Of a stretch of 64,000 nt of DNA, positions 43,203 to 52,690 are shown piece after piece (position 1 is the first letter of the stretch; the number at the start of each line of letters is the position of its first letter). Below the pieces are notes generated by a model. It did no database searches. It saw only the letters and a list, made by a program, of their open reading frames with translations, and was not told the origin of the DNA. The stretch is from CAVTTH01 sp963737545 (GTDB taxonomy: Bacteria > Verrucomicrobiota > Verrucomicrobiia > Chthoniobacterales > UBA10450), in NCBI GenBank assembly GCA_963737545.1, contig CAVTTH010000003.1, positions 372,001 through 436,000 of the forward strand. The letters are read 5' to 3'. A program made the translations under genes and the position numbers.

Positions 43203-43937
43203 ATGACAGAGCGCGATTCGGTCAAAGCGAAGGAAATGCCCAGCGTCGTGGGCATCGTTACCTCTCTCTCAGGCCTGAAAGTTGCCGCCAGAGTGGCGAA
43301 TCCCCCGGATCTTCTTGAGCTTCGGCTGGATCATCTGACAGATGTTCTTGATCAAGTGGAAGAGATGATCCCGTGCCTCCGGTCACCTTTGGTCATAACA
43401 GTTCGCGATTTTCGCGAAGGTGGTGCGAAGCGGCTGAGTTTAAGGGAACGCCGCGAACTTCTCCGGCGTTTTCTTCCACACGCGGCATACGTCGATATTG
43501 AATTGCGCTCTTGGCGCACCCTGGCCGCGATCTTCAAAGCCGCACATCGACAACGGGTCCGGCGCATTCTTTCGGTTCATTATTTTGATTCGACCCCCGA
43601 CTTGCGTGCGATGCTGGTGAAAGCCGGTCAGGCAAAGTCGGCAGGCGCAGAGGTTTTCAAGATTGTGACGCGGGTCGATAAAGCGGATCAGCTGGCGCGT
43701 CTGGTTGAATTCATGAAACGACGGCCTGCAAACATCAAAGTTTGCGCCATGGGGTTCGGCAGGCTCGGAGTCACCTCGCGGATTATCCTTTCAAGGCTCG
43801 GCTCTGCCATGACGTATTCCCACCTGGGCAGGGCAACTCTGGAAGGTCAGCCCTCCCTTTCGCAAATCCGACGCCTCCTCAGGCAAGGCTTGGGCGAGGA
43901 ATCGGCCCATCCTACCGTTTCCGCCCCATTCATATAA
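43203..43937 (+). CDS. aroD: Type I 3-dehydroquinate dehydratase
   Basis: The protein converts 3-dehydroquinate to 3-dehydroshikimate. It has the ELRLDHL substrate segment, ILSVHYFDSTP with the catalytic His, VFKIVTRVDKADQ with the Schiff-base Lys and the C-terminal GQPSLSQIRRLL. The identification as type I (aldolase-like barrel) rather than type II is firm. ATG 43203 and 43236 are both possible starts. Confidence 0.88.
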   Translation: MTERDSVKAKEMPSVVGIVTSLSGLKVAARVANPPDLLELRLDHLTDVLDQVEEMIPCLRSPLVITVRDFREGGAKRLSLRERRELLRRFLPHAAYVDIELRSWRTLAAIFKAAHRQRVRRILSVHYFDSTPDLRAMLVKAGQAKSAGAEVFKIVTRVDKADQLARLVEFMKRRPANIKVCAMGFGRLGVTSRIILSRLGSAMTYSHLGRATLEGQPSLSQIRRLLRQGLGEESAHPTVSAPFI

Positions 43938-43965
43938 TATGAGGGGTAAAATCCTCCTCCTCTAG

Positions 43966-44595
43966 ATGGACCAGTCAATCACCCTGCCCGGCGAAGTGCC
44001 AGTCATGCCGCTTCCGGGCGCGGTCCTCTTCCCGCACGCACTCTTGCCGCTCTACATTTTTGAGCCGCGCTATCAGCAAATGCTCGGTCACGCGCTCCAA
44101 CACCACCGCATGTTTTGCGTAGCCTTGATTGAACCAGGGCTTTCGCAGTGGACCTCCATTGATGATTTCTTTCATATCGCGACGGTTGGGCTCATTCGTG
44201 CCTGTGTCGCTCGTGACGACGGTACGTCGAACCTTATCCTTCAGGGATTGCAGCGTGTTCGTTTCACCGATTTTCAGCAAGCATCGCCTTTCCCCGTCGC
44301 GGAAATCGAACCGCTCGATTCCGTCATTTCATCCACGGTCAAAACCGATGCGCTCGGCGCCAAAATTATCGAGCTTTATGAACGATTCAAAGAGGGCGGG
44401 CGACAGCTTCCGGAAAAAGTGGATCGCTATCTTTCTGACCTAACCGATCCCGAGATGCTGGCCGACCTAATGGCCGCGACATTCCTCACCGACGCCCTCC
44501 GCCGGCAGCAAGTGCTCGAAGAACTTTCCGTCGATCAACGTCTTCGCCTTGTGATTCAATATCTGCGGGAAGAGGGAGGATCTGCTGCGGCCTAG
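43966..44595 (+). CDS. Lon N-terminal (substrate-binding) domain protein
   Basis: The 209-residue protein corresponds to the LON_substr_bdg domain alone. It opens with VMPLPGAVLFPHALLPLYIF and EPRYQQMLGHAL and continues with GLIRACVARDDGTSNLILQG. No ATPase or protease domain follows. Such stand-alone proteins are common and of uncertain role. It converges on the dGTPase gene with a 4-nt overlap of the stops. Confidence 0.9.
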   Translation: MDQSITLPGEVPVMPLPGAVLFPHALLPLYIFEPRYQQMLGHALQHHRMFCVALIEPGLSQWTSIDDFFHIATVGLIRACVARDDGTSNLILQGLQRVRFTDFQQASPFPVAEIEPLDSVISSTVKTDALGAKIIELYERFKEGGRQLPEKVDRYLSDLTDPEMLADLMAATFLTDALRRQQVLEELSVDQRLRLVIQYLREEGGSAAA

Positions 44596-45764
44596 GCAAC
44601 CAACCGGGCGTGCTCTTCCATCAGATATCGATCGGTCATTCCCGCAACATAATCGCAGACCGTGCGGTGCAACCCCTCTGTCTCGATCCGTCTCGCCGCG
44701 GCGTCGCCGAGTAAATCAGGTGCGAGCACGTAGGCTTCGAATACGCGACGCAGCATTTCGCACGCGTTCATATTCACTTCTGCAACACGCGGATGATAGT
44801 AGACATTCTTATAGAGAAATCGCCGCAGCGCACGATTGGCCTCGGACAAATCTTCGCTGTATCGGATCAGCGGCACCGGCTGCCGCCGAACTTCGTCCGC
44901 GGTTTTCACCCCCGATTCCCTGATTGATCTTGCGCTTGTCGCGACGACATCCCGAACCTCTACATCGATGATGTCGCGAATGATCAACTTGTGCAGGTCC
45001 GGCTCGCGCAATTCAGGATAGCGCCCGGTCACCGCATCGTGGCTGCCCTTCCAGACGGCATCCTCTTCAAGTTGTTTCGAGTCGAGGATCTCAAAATCAA
45101 CCGCGTCGTCGAGATCGTGGCTATAATACGTAATTTCGTCCGCCAGATCCGCAATCTGCGCTTCAAGAGACGGACTAACGAATTTCGCGCGCTCGTTGTC
45201 GGAATGCGCAACCACCTGATGTTTTCGTAAACCTTCGCGGACCTCGAAGGTCAAATTGAGACCGGGAAAATTTGGATACGCCTTCTCCAGCAACTCGACC
45301 ACGCGCAGGCTCTGGCGATTGTGTTCGAAACCGCCATACTCGCGCATGCATTCGGCCAGCATTTCTTCACCCGAATGTCCAAAAGGTGAATGCCCCAGAT
45401 CGTGCGCGAGCGCGATTGCCTCCGCCAGATCTTCATTCAACGAGAGCGCTCGCGCGATTGTGCGACTAATCGAAGCCACTTCGATGGAGTGTGTGAGTCG
45501 CGTCCGGAGGTGATCGCCGGTTCCGTTGAGGAAAACCTGCGTCTTGTATTCCAAGCGACGAAACGCGCGCGAATGAATGATCCGTGCGCGGTCCCGCTGA
45601 AATTCGGTCCGATAAGCGTGGCGTGACTCCGGATATTCTCGCCCCCGCGAGTCGCCCGATTTCTGCGCAAAGGGAGCGAGAGCGCGCCGCTCATCGGCCT
45701 CCATTTCTTCTCGCGTTTTCCACCCCTGAGTCGGAACCGCCGGGGTGGCCGGATCATTCGTCAC
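44592..45764 (-). CDS. dgt: Deoxyguanosinetriphosphate triphosphohydrolase-like protein
   Basis: The HD-domain enzyme hydrolyses dNTPs to deoxynucleosides and tripolyphosphate. It has the N-terminal YRTEFQRDRARIIHSRAFRR, RTRLTHSIEVASISRTIAR, the HD pair ALAHDLGHSPFGHSGE and EVREGLRKH. A GTG at 45764 starts TNDPATPAV, which fits the family better than the longer open frame; an ATG at 45704 is also in frame. About 390 residues is normal. Confidence 0.92.
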   Translation of the reverse strand: MTNDPATPAVPTQGWKTREEMEADERRALAPFAQKSGDSRGREYPESRHAYRTEFQRDRARIIHSRAFRRLEYKTQVFLNGTGDHLRTRLTHSIEVASISRTIARALSLNEDLAEAIALAHDLGHSPFGHSGEEMLAECMREYGGFEHNRQSLRVVELLEKAYPNFPGLNLTFEVREGLRKHQVVAHSDNERAKFVSPSLEAQIADLADEITYYSHDLDDAVDFEILDSKQLEEDAVWKGSHDAVTGRYPELREPDLHKLIIRDIIDVEVRDVVATSARSIRESGVKTADEVRRQPVPLIRYSEDLSEANRALRRFLYKNVYYHPRVAEVNMNACEMLRRVFEAYVLAPDLLGDAAARRIETEGLHRTVCDYVAGMTDRYLMEEHARLVA

Positions 45765-45892
45765 AACGAAGATTATTCGCCGGCGCGTTCGCTTGGCGAG
45801 CGCGGAATTAACCTGCCGGGACAATACTGAAAAATGAAAATATCCTGTGTCGCTCGAAAGCTTGAGTGTTCTATCGTGCGATTCACCCGCGA

Positions 45893-47941
45893 ATGAGCCA
45901 TAAGTCAAAAAGCAAATCCGCGAAGAGCTCTGCCCACTCAGCGAGTGGACCTGTTCGGCCTCACCTCCAAATTCGTGAGCACGCCTTGGCCGATCGTTGG
46001 AAGGCTGTCGGAATCTGCATTCTGCTCGCTGCTCTGACGTGGCTGGTCTTCGGTCAGACGCTGCACCATCAGTTCATTAATTTTGATGATGGCGACTACG
46101 TGTTTAAGAACCCACATGTCTCAAGGGGTTTGACGATCGACGGATTCTTCTGGGCATTCACCCACGTCCACGCAGCCAACTGGCATCCGCTCACATGGCT
46201 CTCCCACATGCTGGATTGCCAGTTTTACGGTTTAAATCCCGCCGGACATCATCTCACCAACGTCCTGCTTCATGGGATAACCGCGATCCTGCTTTTTCTG
46301 GTCTTGCGTCAAATGACGGGCGCCCTTTGGCGCAGCGCTTTTGTGGCCGCGGTTTTCGCGATCCATCCGCAGCACGTGGAATCAGTCGCCTGGGTGGCGG
46401 AACGCAAGGATGTACTCAGTGGCCTGTTCTTCATGCTCACCGTCGGGGCTTATGTCCGCTACACACGGCGGCACCCATCACTGGCGCGTTATGGACTTGT
46501 CACGCTCCTGTTTGCCATGGGCTTGATGTGCAAGCCGATGCTGGTCACGCTGCCGTTGGTGCTGTTGCTGCTGGATTACTGGCCGTTGCAGCGCATTCCC
46601 GCGAATCGTGACCGAGACAACAAGCTCCCGAAGGTGCGGTGGCTGATCATCGAAAAGATTCCGTTGCTCGCGCTAAGCGTCGCGTCTTGTGTGGTCACGC
46701 TTCTTGCCCAGGAAACCGCGATCCGTCCGTGGAGTGATTATTCCCTAGGATTGAAAGCAGGCAATGCGGCCATCTCGGCGATTGCCTATCTACGACAGAT
46801 GTTCTGGCCGTCGGATCTTGCGGCGTTATATCCCCTCGCAGTTAATGATGTCACTGCCTCCAGGATTTCGATATCGCTATTTCTTCTGGTGGGCATTTCC
46901 CTGCCTGTCTTTGTCATGCGTCGCCGCCGCTATCTTGTAACCGGCTGGCTCTGGTATCTTATCATGCTCGCGCCGGTGATCGGGATCCTTCAGGTGGGAA
47001 GCCAGGCGCGAGCGGATCGCTACACGTACCTTCCGCAGATCGGTCTGTACCTGCTGATAACATGGGCAGCAGCTGATTTATGCGGACGGTGGCGATACCG
47101 TAGCTACTTCCTCAGCAGTCTTTGTACGATCATCCTCGCTGCCTTGACGATCGTTGCGCGCACCCAGGCTTCCTACTGGAAGGACAGCGAAACGCTTTGG
47201 ACTCAGACGCTGTCCCGCACTTCGGACAATGCCAAGGCCGAGCTGAACCTCGGAGAGGCCGTCTACGAATTAGGAAGAACAACTGAAGCAATTGGACATT
47301 TTGAGAGAGCCCTTCAAATCGAACCCAATCTGGCAATCGTTCACGGCTCCTTGGGCGCCGCTTTGTTGAGAATGGGCCAAACGAACGCGGCTCTGACTCA
47401 CTTGCAAAAATCGCTCGAGATCGATCAACAACAGGCCTCGGTTCACTCGTCCCTCGGCGTCGCCCTGCTGGAGATGGGGCGGCCGGAAGAATCCTTGGCG
47501 CATTTGCAAACCGCCTTGAGAATCGATCCCGAGGACGGCGATGCACATTACAATCTCGGGAATACATTGCTGCAAATGGGCCGGGCCAATGAAGCCGTGG
47601 CCGAGTACGACCACGCGCTGAAAATCAATCCTGACGACACCGAAGCCATGAATAACATGGCCTGGGTGCTGGCAACCTCGCCCGATGCATCGACGCGGGA
47701 TGGCATAGGGGCGATTGCACTGGCGAAACACGCCGACTCTCTCACTCGAGGCGAGAGCTCAATAATAAGTGCAACTCTGGCTGCCGCCTATGCTGAAGCA
47801 GGTCGCTTTGACGAAGCGGTCAAGACTGCCGAACGCGCATTGCAGCTGGCGACGAGGGAGGGCAACGCTGCGCGTGCAGATTCCATTCGTACACAGCTGA
47901 ACCTTTATCAGTCGGGCGCGGCTTTTCGCGACAGACGCTAA
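45893..47941 (+). CDS. Tmtc-like membrane protein with C-terminal TPR repeats
   Basis: About 10 transmembrane helices occupy residues 35-430. The first loop has FINFDDGDYVFKNPHV and NWHPLTWLSHMLDCQFYGLN, the acidic and aromatic signature of GT-C/Tmtc-type O-mannosyltransferase-like proteins. Residues about 450-680 hold at least five TPR units (for example AELNLGEAVYELGRTTEAIG and DAHYNLGNTLLQMGRANEAV). It is probably an envelope glycosylation factor, but the activity is inferred from homologous architecture. Confidence 0.85.
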   Translation: MSHKSKSKSAKSSAHSASGPVRPHLQIREHALADRWKAVGICILLAALTWLVFGQTLHHQFINFDDGDYVFKNPHVSRGLTIDGFFWAFTHVHAANWHPLTWLSHMLDCQFYGLNPAGHHLTNVLLHGITAILLFLVLRQMTGALWRSAFVAAVFAIHPQHVESVAWVAERKDVLSGLFFMLTVGAYVRYTRRHPSLARYGLVTLLFAMGLMCKPMLVTLPLVLLLLDYWPLQRIPANRDRDNKLPKVRWLIIEKIPLLALSVASCVVTLLAQETAIRPWSDYSLGLKAGNAAISAIAYLRQMFWPSDLAALYPLAVNDVTASRISISLFLLVGISLPVFVMRRRRYLVTGWLWYLIMLAPVIGILQVGSQARADRYTYLPQIGLYLLITWAAADLCGRWRYRSYFLSSLCTIILAALTIVARTQASYWKDSETLWTQTLSRTSDNAKAELNLGEAVYELGRTTEAIGHFERALQIEPNLAIVHGSLGAALLRMGQTNAALTHLQKSLEIDQQQASVHSSLGVALLEMGRPEESLAHLQTALRIDPEDGDAHYNLGNTLLQMGRANEAVAEYDHALKINPDDTEAMNNMAWVLATSPDASTRDGIGAIALAKHADSLTRGESSIISATLAAAYAEAGRFDEAVKTAERALQLATREGNAARADSIRTQLNLYQSGAAFRDRR

Positions 47942-47979
47942 GACTCCAAAGCCAGAATTTTCTCTCGCGAAGAGTGCGA

Positions 47980-48336
47980 TTAATTGTCGTCGCGGAATAG
48001 TTGTCCGTCGGAATTTTCCGCAGTGGAAACGCTGCTCCGCAAAATCTTTTCTGCATGCCGCGCTTGCGCCCGCACGACCAGCATATCCAAAAGGGCCAGT
48101 AAGAATGCGGTCAGCGTCAACCAGGCGACAAAGAACCAAAACAAGATGAACCACACCGGATGTGCGTGCAGGATCGAATACAGGAAAGTGGATCCCACAA
48201 ACAGGAGCAGCAGTGCCACGAGCAAAGTGCCAAACATGGTCCAGCGCCTGGTATTTTGGTCGCGGATAATTCCCCGCGTCGCGTGCGCCACAAATGGCAG
48301 CATCCAGAAACTCTTATTTTTTGGCGGTGGCGGCAT
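47980..48336 (-). CDS. Small two-helix membrane protein
   Basis: The 118-residue protein contains two hydrophobic segments (FGTLLVALLLLFVGSTFLY and FILFWFFVAWLTLTAFLLAL) and a charged C-terminus with ARHAEKILRSSV. It lies just downstream of the pdh operon on the same strand. No function is recognised. The start at 48336 (MPPPPKNKSF) is more plausible than the longer frame. Confidence 0.65.
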   Translation of the reverse strand: MPPPPKNKSFWMLPFVAHATRGIIRDQNTRRWTMFGTLLVALLLLFVGSTFLYSILHAHPVWFILFWFFVAWLTLTAFLLALLDMLVVRAQARHAEKILRSSVSTAENSDGQLFRDDN

Positions 48337-48415
48337 GTCGAGCGGATTCCTCGTCGTTGACTGAAACAGGAGAAGCAAGATGATGGCCGCGTCGCTCCAC
48401 AAAAAGGAAGTCAGC

Positions 48416-49669
48416 CTAAATCAGCAGCAGCGCCGGATTTTCGAGGAGTTGACGAAGCGCCTTTAAGTATTCCGCACCGAGCGCGCCGTCGATCACGCGA
48501 TGGTCGCAACTCATACAGATCGCCATGCGATGGCCAATCTTGATTTGATCGCTCTCATCCACCACCGGACTTTTTGAAATCGCGCCGATCGCGAGAATGA
48601 AACCCTGCGGTGGGTTGATCACGGCGGAGAAACTGTCAATCCCCATGGCACCGAGGTTCGAGACCGTGAACGTGCCGCCCTGAAATTCTTCCGGTTTCAT
48701 TCGCTTGTTGCGTGCGCGATGGACGAGGTCTTTCACCGCCTCGCTGATTTCGCGCAGCGATTTGTTCTGAGCGGCGCGAATAACCGGGGTGATCAACCCA
48801 TCTTCAATTGCGACCGCGACGGCAAGATCGACATCGGCATATTGAATGATCGCGTCGCCATGAAACGACGCATTCGCCTTCGGAACTTTGACGGCCGCCT
48901 CGACCGCAGCCTTCAGAACGAAATCGTTCACAGTAATTTTCGAGGTGTCGGATTTTTCGCCCGCCGCTTTTAATTCCGCACGCGCAGCCATGAGCGGTCC
49001 GGCATCGATGTTGATGTTCAGATAGAAATGCGGAACCGGGCCGAGACTCTCCACGAGTCGCTGCGCAATCACTTTGCGCATCCCTGAGAGCGCGACGCGC
49101 GTGCCTTCGCCGGCTTCGAACGCGGGTGCGGCCATGCGTGCGGGCGACTTCTTCGCAGCGGCCCGCACGTCGGTCTCGGTGATCCTGCCCTCTGGGCCGG
49201 TGCCATCGATTCTTGAAATATCAACGCCAAGTTCAGCGGCAACGCGGCGTGCCAGCGGCGATGCTTTGACGCGCGCTTCTTCGCGGCCCGATCCTTCGTC
49301 AGCTGATTTGGTCTTGGCCGGCGGCGCTTGCTTTTCGCTTCGTCGGGGCGGAGTTGCCTCCTTGTTCTCTTCGTCGACGGACGCCGGCTTCTTCTCCTTC
49401 GATTTTTCCTCTTTTGCCTTCGGCGCTGCTTCTCCTTCTTCTCCAATGAAGGCGATCTTGTCGCCAACGTTTACCTTGCCGCCTTCCCCTACATAAATTT
49501 CGGTGAGTGTGCCTTCCTCGGGCGACTCCCACTCCATTGTTGCCTTGTCGGTTTCGATTTCGGCCAGCACGTCGCCGGTCGAAACCTTGTCGCCCTTCTT
49601 TTTCTTCCAGCTTACGAGAGTCCCCTCGGTCATCGTGTCGCTCAGCTTCGGCATTTGAATCTCAGGCAT
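48416..49669 (-). CDS. Pyruvate dehydrogenase E2, dihydrolipoamide acetyltransferase
   Basis: The N-terminal lipoyl domain has ETDKATMEWESPEEG with its lipoylated Lys. A Lys/Glu-rich linker follows, then a peripheral-subunit-binding domain (ASPLARRVAAELGVDISRID) and the catalytic domain ending with the CDHRVIDGALGAEYL motif. This is the core of the pyruvate dehydrogenase complex, 12 bp from the E1 beta gene. The E3 gene is not in this window. Confidence 0.94.
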   Translation of the reverse strand: MPEIQMPKLSDTMTEGTLVSWKKKKGDKVSTGDVLAEIETDKATMEWESPEEGTLTEIYVGEGGKVNVGDKIAFIGEEGEAAPKAKEEKSKEKKPASVDEENKEATPPRRSEKQAPPAKTKSADEGSGREEARVKASPLARRVAAELGVDISRIDGTGPEGRITETDVRAAAKKSPARMAAPAFEAGEGTRVALSGMRKVIAQRLVESLGPVPHFYLNINIDAGPLMAARAELKAAGEKSDTSKITVNDFVLKAAVEAAVKVPKANASFHGDAIIQYADVDLAVAVAIEDGLITPVIRAAQNKSLREISEAVKDLVHRARNKRMKPEEFQGGTFTVSNLGAMGIDSFSAVINPPQGFILAIGAISKSPVVDESDQIKIGHRMAICMSCDHRVIDGALGAEYLKALRQLLENPALLLI

Positions 49670-49681
49670 GGCGAATATTCG

Positions 49682-50668
49682 TTAGGCGTAACAGACTTTC
49701 CTGACCGCCGCGATCAATTTCTCCGCGCTGGGCAGGACAGCTTTTTCCAGTCGTTCGTTGTACGGCATCGGCACATCTTCCTGGGAAACGCGCATGATTG
49801 GCGCATCGAGTTCATCGAAGATTTCCCTCTGAATGCGATAACAGACCTCGGCGCCGACACCGCAGAACGGGCGATCTTGTTCCACGATGACCACGCGATG
49901 CGTTTTCGTAACCGACGCCAGAATGGTCGGCAGATCGAGCGGCTTGATCGACCGAAGGTCCAGCACCTCCGCATTGATTTGTTCTTCCTCTTGCAAAACC
50001 CCTGCCGCCGCCAACGCCAGCGGCACGGTCTGAGCATAACAAATAATCGAAACGTCGGTTCCCTCGCGTTTCCGTTCCGCTTCGCCGAGCGGGATCAACA
50101 GTTCGTGATCGAGCTGCTCGACCATCCCCTTGCTGCTGTAAAGAAGTTCCGATTCCAGGACGAGCACCGGGTTGTTATCGCGCACCGCGGTCTTCAGGAG
50201 TCCTTTCGCATCGCGCGGAGTTGCCGGCGTGCAAATTTTCAGCCCAGGCACGTTTGCATAAAGGCATTCAGTCGCGTGCGAATGCGTCGCGCCGAGCTGA
50301 TGCGCGGGACCATTTGGGCCGCGAAAAGTGATTGGGATCTTGAACTGCCCGCCGGACATCGTCAGCATGTTGGGCGCGTTGTTGACCACCTGATCGAATG
50401 CGACGAGCGAAAAGCTGAACGTCATGAACTCGATGATGGGTCGCAGGCCCACCATTGCTGCGCCGACACCCATGCCGGCAAATCCGTTTTCACTGATCGG
50501 CGTATCGATGATTCGTTTTGGCCCGAAACGGTCGAGCAGGCCCTGGCTCACTTTGTAGGCGCCGTTGTATTCGGCAACTTCCTCACCCATCAGGAAAACG
50601 TCCGGATCGCGCTCCAATTCCTCGACCAGCGCTTCATTGAGCGCCTGACGGTAAGTGATCTCTCTCAC
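49682..50668 (-). CDS. pdhB: Pyruvate dehydrogenase E1 component, beta subunit
   Basis: The 328-residue protein has the transketolase pyrimidine-binding and C-terminal domains of E1 beta: MREITYRQALNEALVEELER, FLMGEEVAEYNGAYKVSQGL, and DTPISENGFAGMGVGAAM. It overlaps the E1 alpha gene by 4 nt, so the two subunits are coupled. With E1 alpha it decarboxylates pyruvate on thiamine diphosphate. Confidence 0.94.
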   Translation of the reverse strand: MREITYRQALNEALVEELERDPDVFLMGEEVAEYNGAYKVSQGLLDRFGPKRIIDTPISENGFAGMGVGAAMVGLRPIIEFMTFSFSLVAFDQVVNNAPNMLTMSGGQFKIPITFRGPNGPAHQLGATHSHATECLYANVPGLKICTPATPRDAKGLLKTAVRDNNPVLVLESELLYSSKGMVEQLDHELLIPLGEAERKREGTDVSIICYAQTVPLALAAAGVLQEEEQINAEVLDLRSIKPLDLPTILASVTKTHRVVIVEQDRPFCGVGAEVCYRIQREIFDELDAPIMRVSQEDVPMPYNERLEKAVLPSAEKLIAAVRKVCYA

Positions 50669-51642
50669 GCGTCCGCTCCGTTCGCGTAGGTGTAATCGAA
50701 AAGTTTCTCCAGCGGCGGTTCCGGACTTTCCTCGGCGAATTTCACACTGGCCAGCGCCATTCCTTTCGCGCGTTTATCCATCTCGTCGAATTTTTCATTT
50801 GTCAGTTTGCCTTCACGAGTGAGCTGCGCACGAAGCCGCGTAATCGGATCGTCCAGCCGAAACTTCTCCAGTTCCTCTTTCGTCCGATAACTGGCCGGGT
50901 CCGACATCGAGTGGCCGCGATAACGGTAGGTGCGGATTTCGACGAACGCCGGATGCGGCTCTTTGCGAATGGAAGCGATGACCTCCGCGAGTTTGTCGCG
51001 GACTTCGCGAAAGTTCATTCCGTCCACAATTTCTCCCGGCATGTCGTAGCCTTCGGCGCGATCGACGATTTCCTTCAACGAGGTCGAGCGTTCCACCGAA
51101 GTCCCCATCGCAAAGAGATTGTTTTCGCAGACGAAAACGACCGGTAATTTAAGGAGCCCGGCCAGATTGAGCGCTTCGTGAAATCCGCCCTGATTGATCG
51201 CGCCGTCGCCGAAGAAGCAAAGCGTAACACGGTCTTCATTTCGATATTTCGCCGCGAAAGCCATCCCGGCCGCCAGCGGCACATGGGCGCCAACGATCGC
51301 ATGCCCGCCGTACATGTGATTCGCGCGGTCGAAAAAATGCATCGAGCCGCCCAGCCCCCGAGAACAGCCGGTCGCTTTGCCAAACAACTCCGCCATGCAG
51401 GCGTCGGCGCTGGTGCCCCGCGCGAGTGCGTGTGCGTGATCGCGATACGCCGTGATGATGTAATCATCAGGCCGCGTCGCCGCTACCGCACCGATAACGA
51501 CCGCTTCCTGTCCGATGTAGAGATGGCAGAAGCCGCCGATCTTTTGCGCCTGATATTGTTGACTCGCGCGCTCTTCAAAACGCCGGATCAACAGCATCAG
51601 CGAGAGCATTTCGACTTCGTCGCGTTGCTCCGGCGCCGGCAT
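50665..51642 (-). CDS. pdhA: Pyruvate dehydrogenase E1 component, alpha subunit
   Basis: The protein has the E1 alpha order: QKIGGFCHLYIGQEAVVIGA, GGSMHFFDRANHMYGGHAIV, and the thiamine-diphosphate motif CFFGDGAINQGGFHEALNLA ending at VCENN. The phosphorylation-loop-like YRYRGHSMSDPASYRTKEE is also seen. It is the first E1 gene of the operon and begins 7 bp after the DUF6580-type membrane gene. Confidence 0.94.
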   Translation of the reverse strand: MPAPEQRDEVEMLSLMLLIRRFEERASQQYQAQKIGGFCHLYIGQEAVVIGAVAATRPDDYIITAYRDHAHALARGTSADACMAELFGKATGCSRGLGGSMHFFDRANHMYGGHAIVGAHVPLAAGMAFAAKYRNEDRVTLCFFGDGAINQGGFHEALNLAGLLKLPVVFVCENNLFAMGTSVERSTSLKEIVDRAEGYDMPGEIVDGMNFREVRDKLAEVIASIRKEPHPAFVEIRTYRYRGHSMSDPASYRTKEELEKFRLDDPITRLRAQLTREGKLTNEKFDEMDKRAKGMALASVKFAEESPEPPLEKLFDYTYANGADA

Positions 51643-51648
51643 GGCGGT

Positions 51649-52236
51649 CTATGTCGGGCGCGGAATGGCGTTGGCCAGACGAGAGTGGGCGGCGCTGCGC
51701 CCGAAGTTTACGCAAAGGACAAAAACAGCGGTGAAGAAGAGATCGCTCAGGAGCGAATTACGAAAGAACATCCAGGTAGGCGTGGCGCCATATTGCGGCA
51801 GGCCGACCGTGAGCGCCTGAATGAGGCCGGCGAAATTCTTGGCGTAGCCGGGATCAGTCAGCCACGAAAAGGCATTCGTGACGAAATAGAAGATGGCGGA
51901 GGCAACAACCGAAGCGGGCAGCAATGTTTTGAGCGATGCACGGTTCTGCAGAGCAAGGCCGAGGAGACCGATCAGGACAAAGGCTCCATAGCGGCAGAAG
52001 TTTAGGGGATCGAACAACGACGCGCCATAATGAAGGTTGAGAATCAGGTCGGAAACGAAGATCGCAACAAGGGGAATCGAAAACTTGTAGTGCTTCGGAA
52101 AGTAAACGGCTCCGCAAAGGGCGATCGCGGCCAAGGGAGCGAAATTCGAGAGCCAGGTGGCGCCAGATTGGATGAAGAGCCCCGTGACGACCCGATAGGC
52201 AACGGCGAAAAGGACCAAAAGAAGAGCGGGAATCAT
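51649..52236 (-). CDS. DUF6580-like membrane protein (ECF S-component-like)
   Basis: The 195-residue protein has about five transmembrane helices and the segments SNFAPLAAIALCGAVYFPK, IPLVAIFVSDLILNL and ATPTWMFFRNSLLSDLFFTA. These match the DUF6580 family of putative vitamin or cofactor transporters. Its place immediately upstream of the pdh genes would fit thiamine or lipoate-related uptake, which is only an inference. Confidence 0.75.
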   Translation of the reverse strand: MIPALLLVLFAVAYRVVTGLFIQSGATWLSNFAPLAAIALCGAVYFPKHYKFSIPLVAIFVSDLILNLHYGASLFDPLNFCRYGAFVLIGLLGLALQNRASLKTLLPASVVASAIFYFVTNAFSWLTDPGYAKNFAGLIQALTVGLPQYGATPTWMFFRNSLLSDLFFTAVFVLCVNFGRSAAHSRLANAIPRPT

Positions 52237-52324
52237 CGCGAGAATTTATCCGTCTCCTGAGATATGCAATGCAGATTTGCTTCTGCGATCGCGTTCGAAA
52301 TCAAAAAAAATGTCACGCGGACGA

Positions 52325-52588
52325 TTACGATGCAGCCGGCTTCTGCGCAGCAGCCCGTATTCTCTTATTTAGCCGTGCCTTGCGCCGCTTCGCTGTATTC
52401 TTGTGAATGATGCCCCGTTTAGCGGCTTTATCGATCGCCGATATGAACATTGCATTCTCCTTCCCATCGGATGGCGGGGAACCAGTGCGCTTCTGCATTC
52501 CGCGAAGTCGGGTCAATACACTGCGATTGCGAAGCGTGCGGCCGGCCATTTGGCGGGCGCGTTTGGCGGCGGATTTCGTGTTGGCCAT
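52325..52588 (-). CDS. rpsT: 30S ribosomal protein S20
   Basis: The 87-residue, strongly basic protein starts MANTKSAAKRARQMAGRTLR and ends in RRKARLNKRIRAAAQKPA, the S20 pattern. It binds 16S rRNA during small-subunit assembly. It is monocistronic here, with about 100 bp on either side. Confidence 0.95.
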   Translation of the reverse strand: MANTKSAAKRARQMAGRTLRNRSVLTRLRGMQKRTGSPPSDGKENAMFISAIDKAAKRGIIHKNTAKRRKARLNKRIRAAAQKPAAS

Positions 52589-52690
52589 TTTTCTTTTGAA
52601 TCTATGGGGCGGGGAGGGTCGCGAAGGAGGAAAGAATTGTCAAGAAAGCTGCTTCCATTAGAAGCGCTTTTGCGCTGACGCAGATTCGGT

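Noticed and set aside
49328..50689. 453-residue plus-strand open frame opposite the pdh genes
   Set aside because: It is the antisense frame of the E1 beta and E2 genes, which have clear homology on the minus strand.
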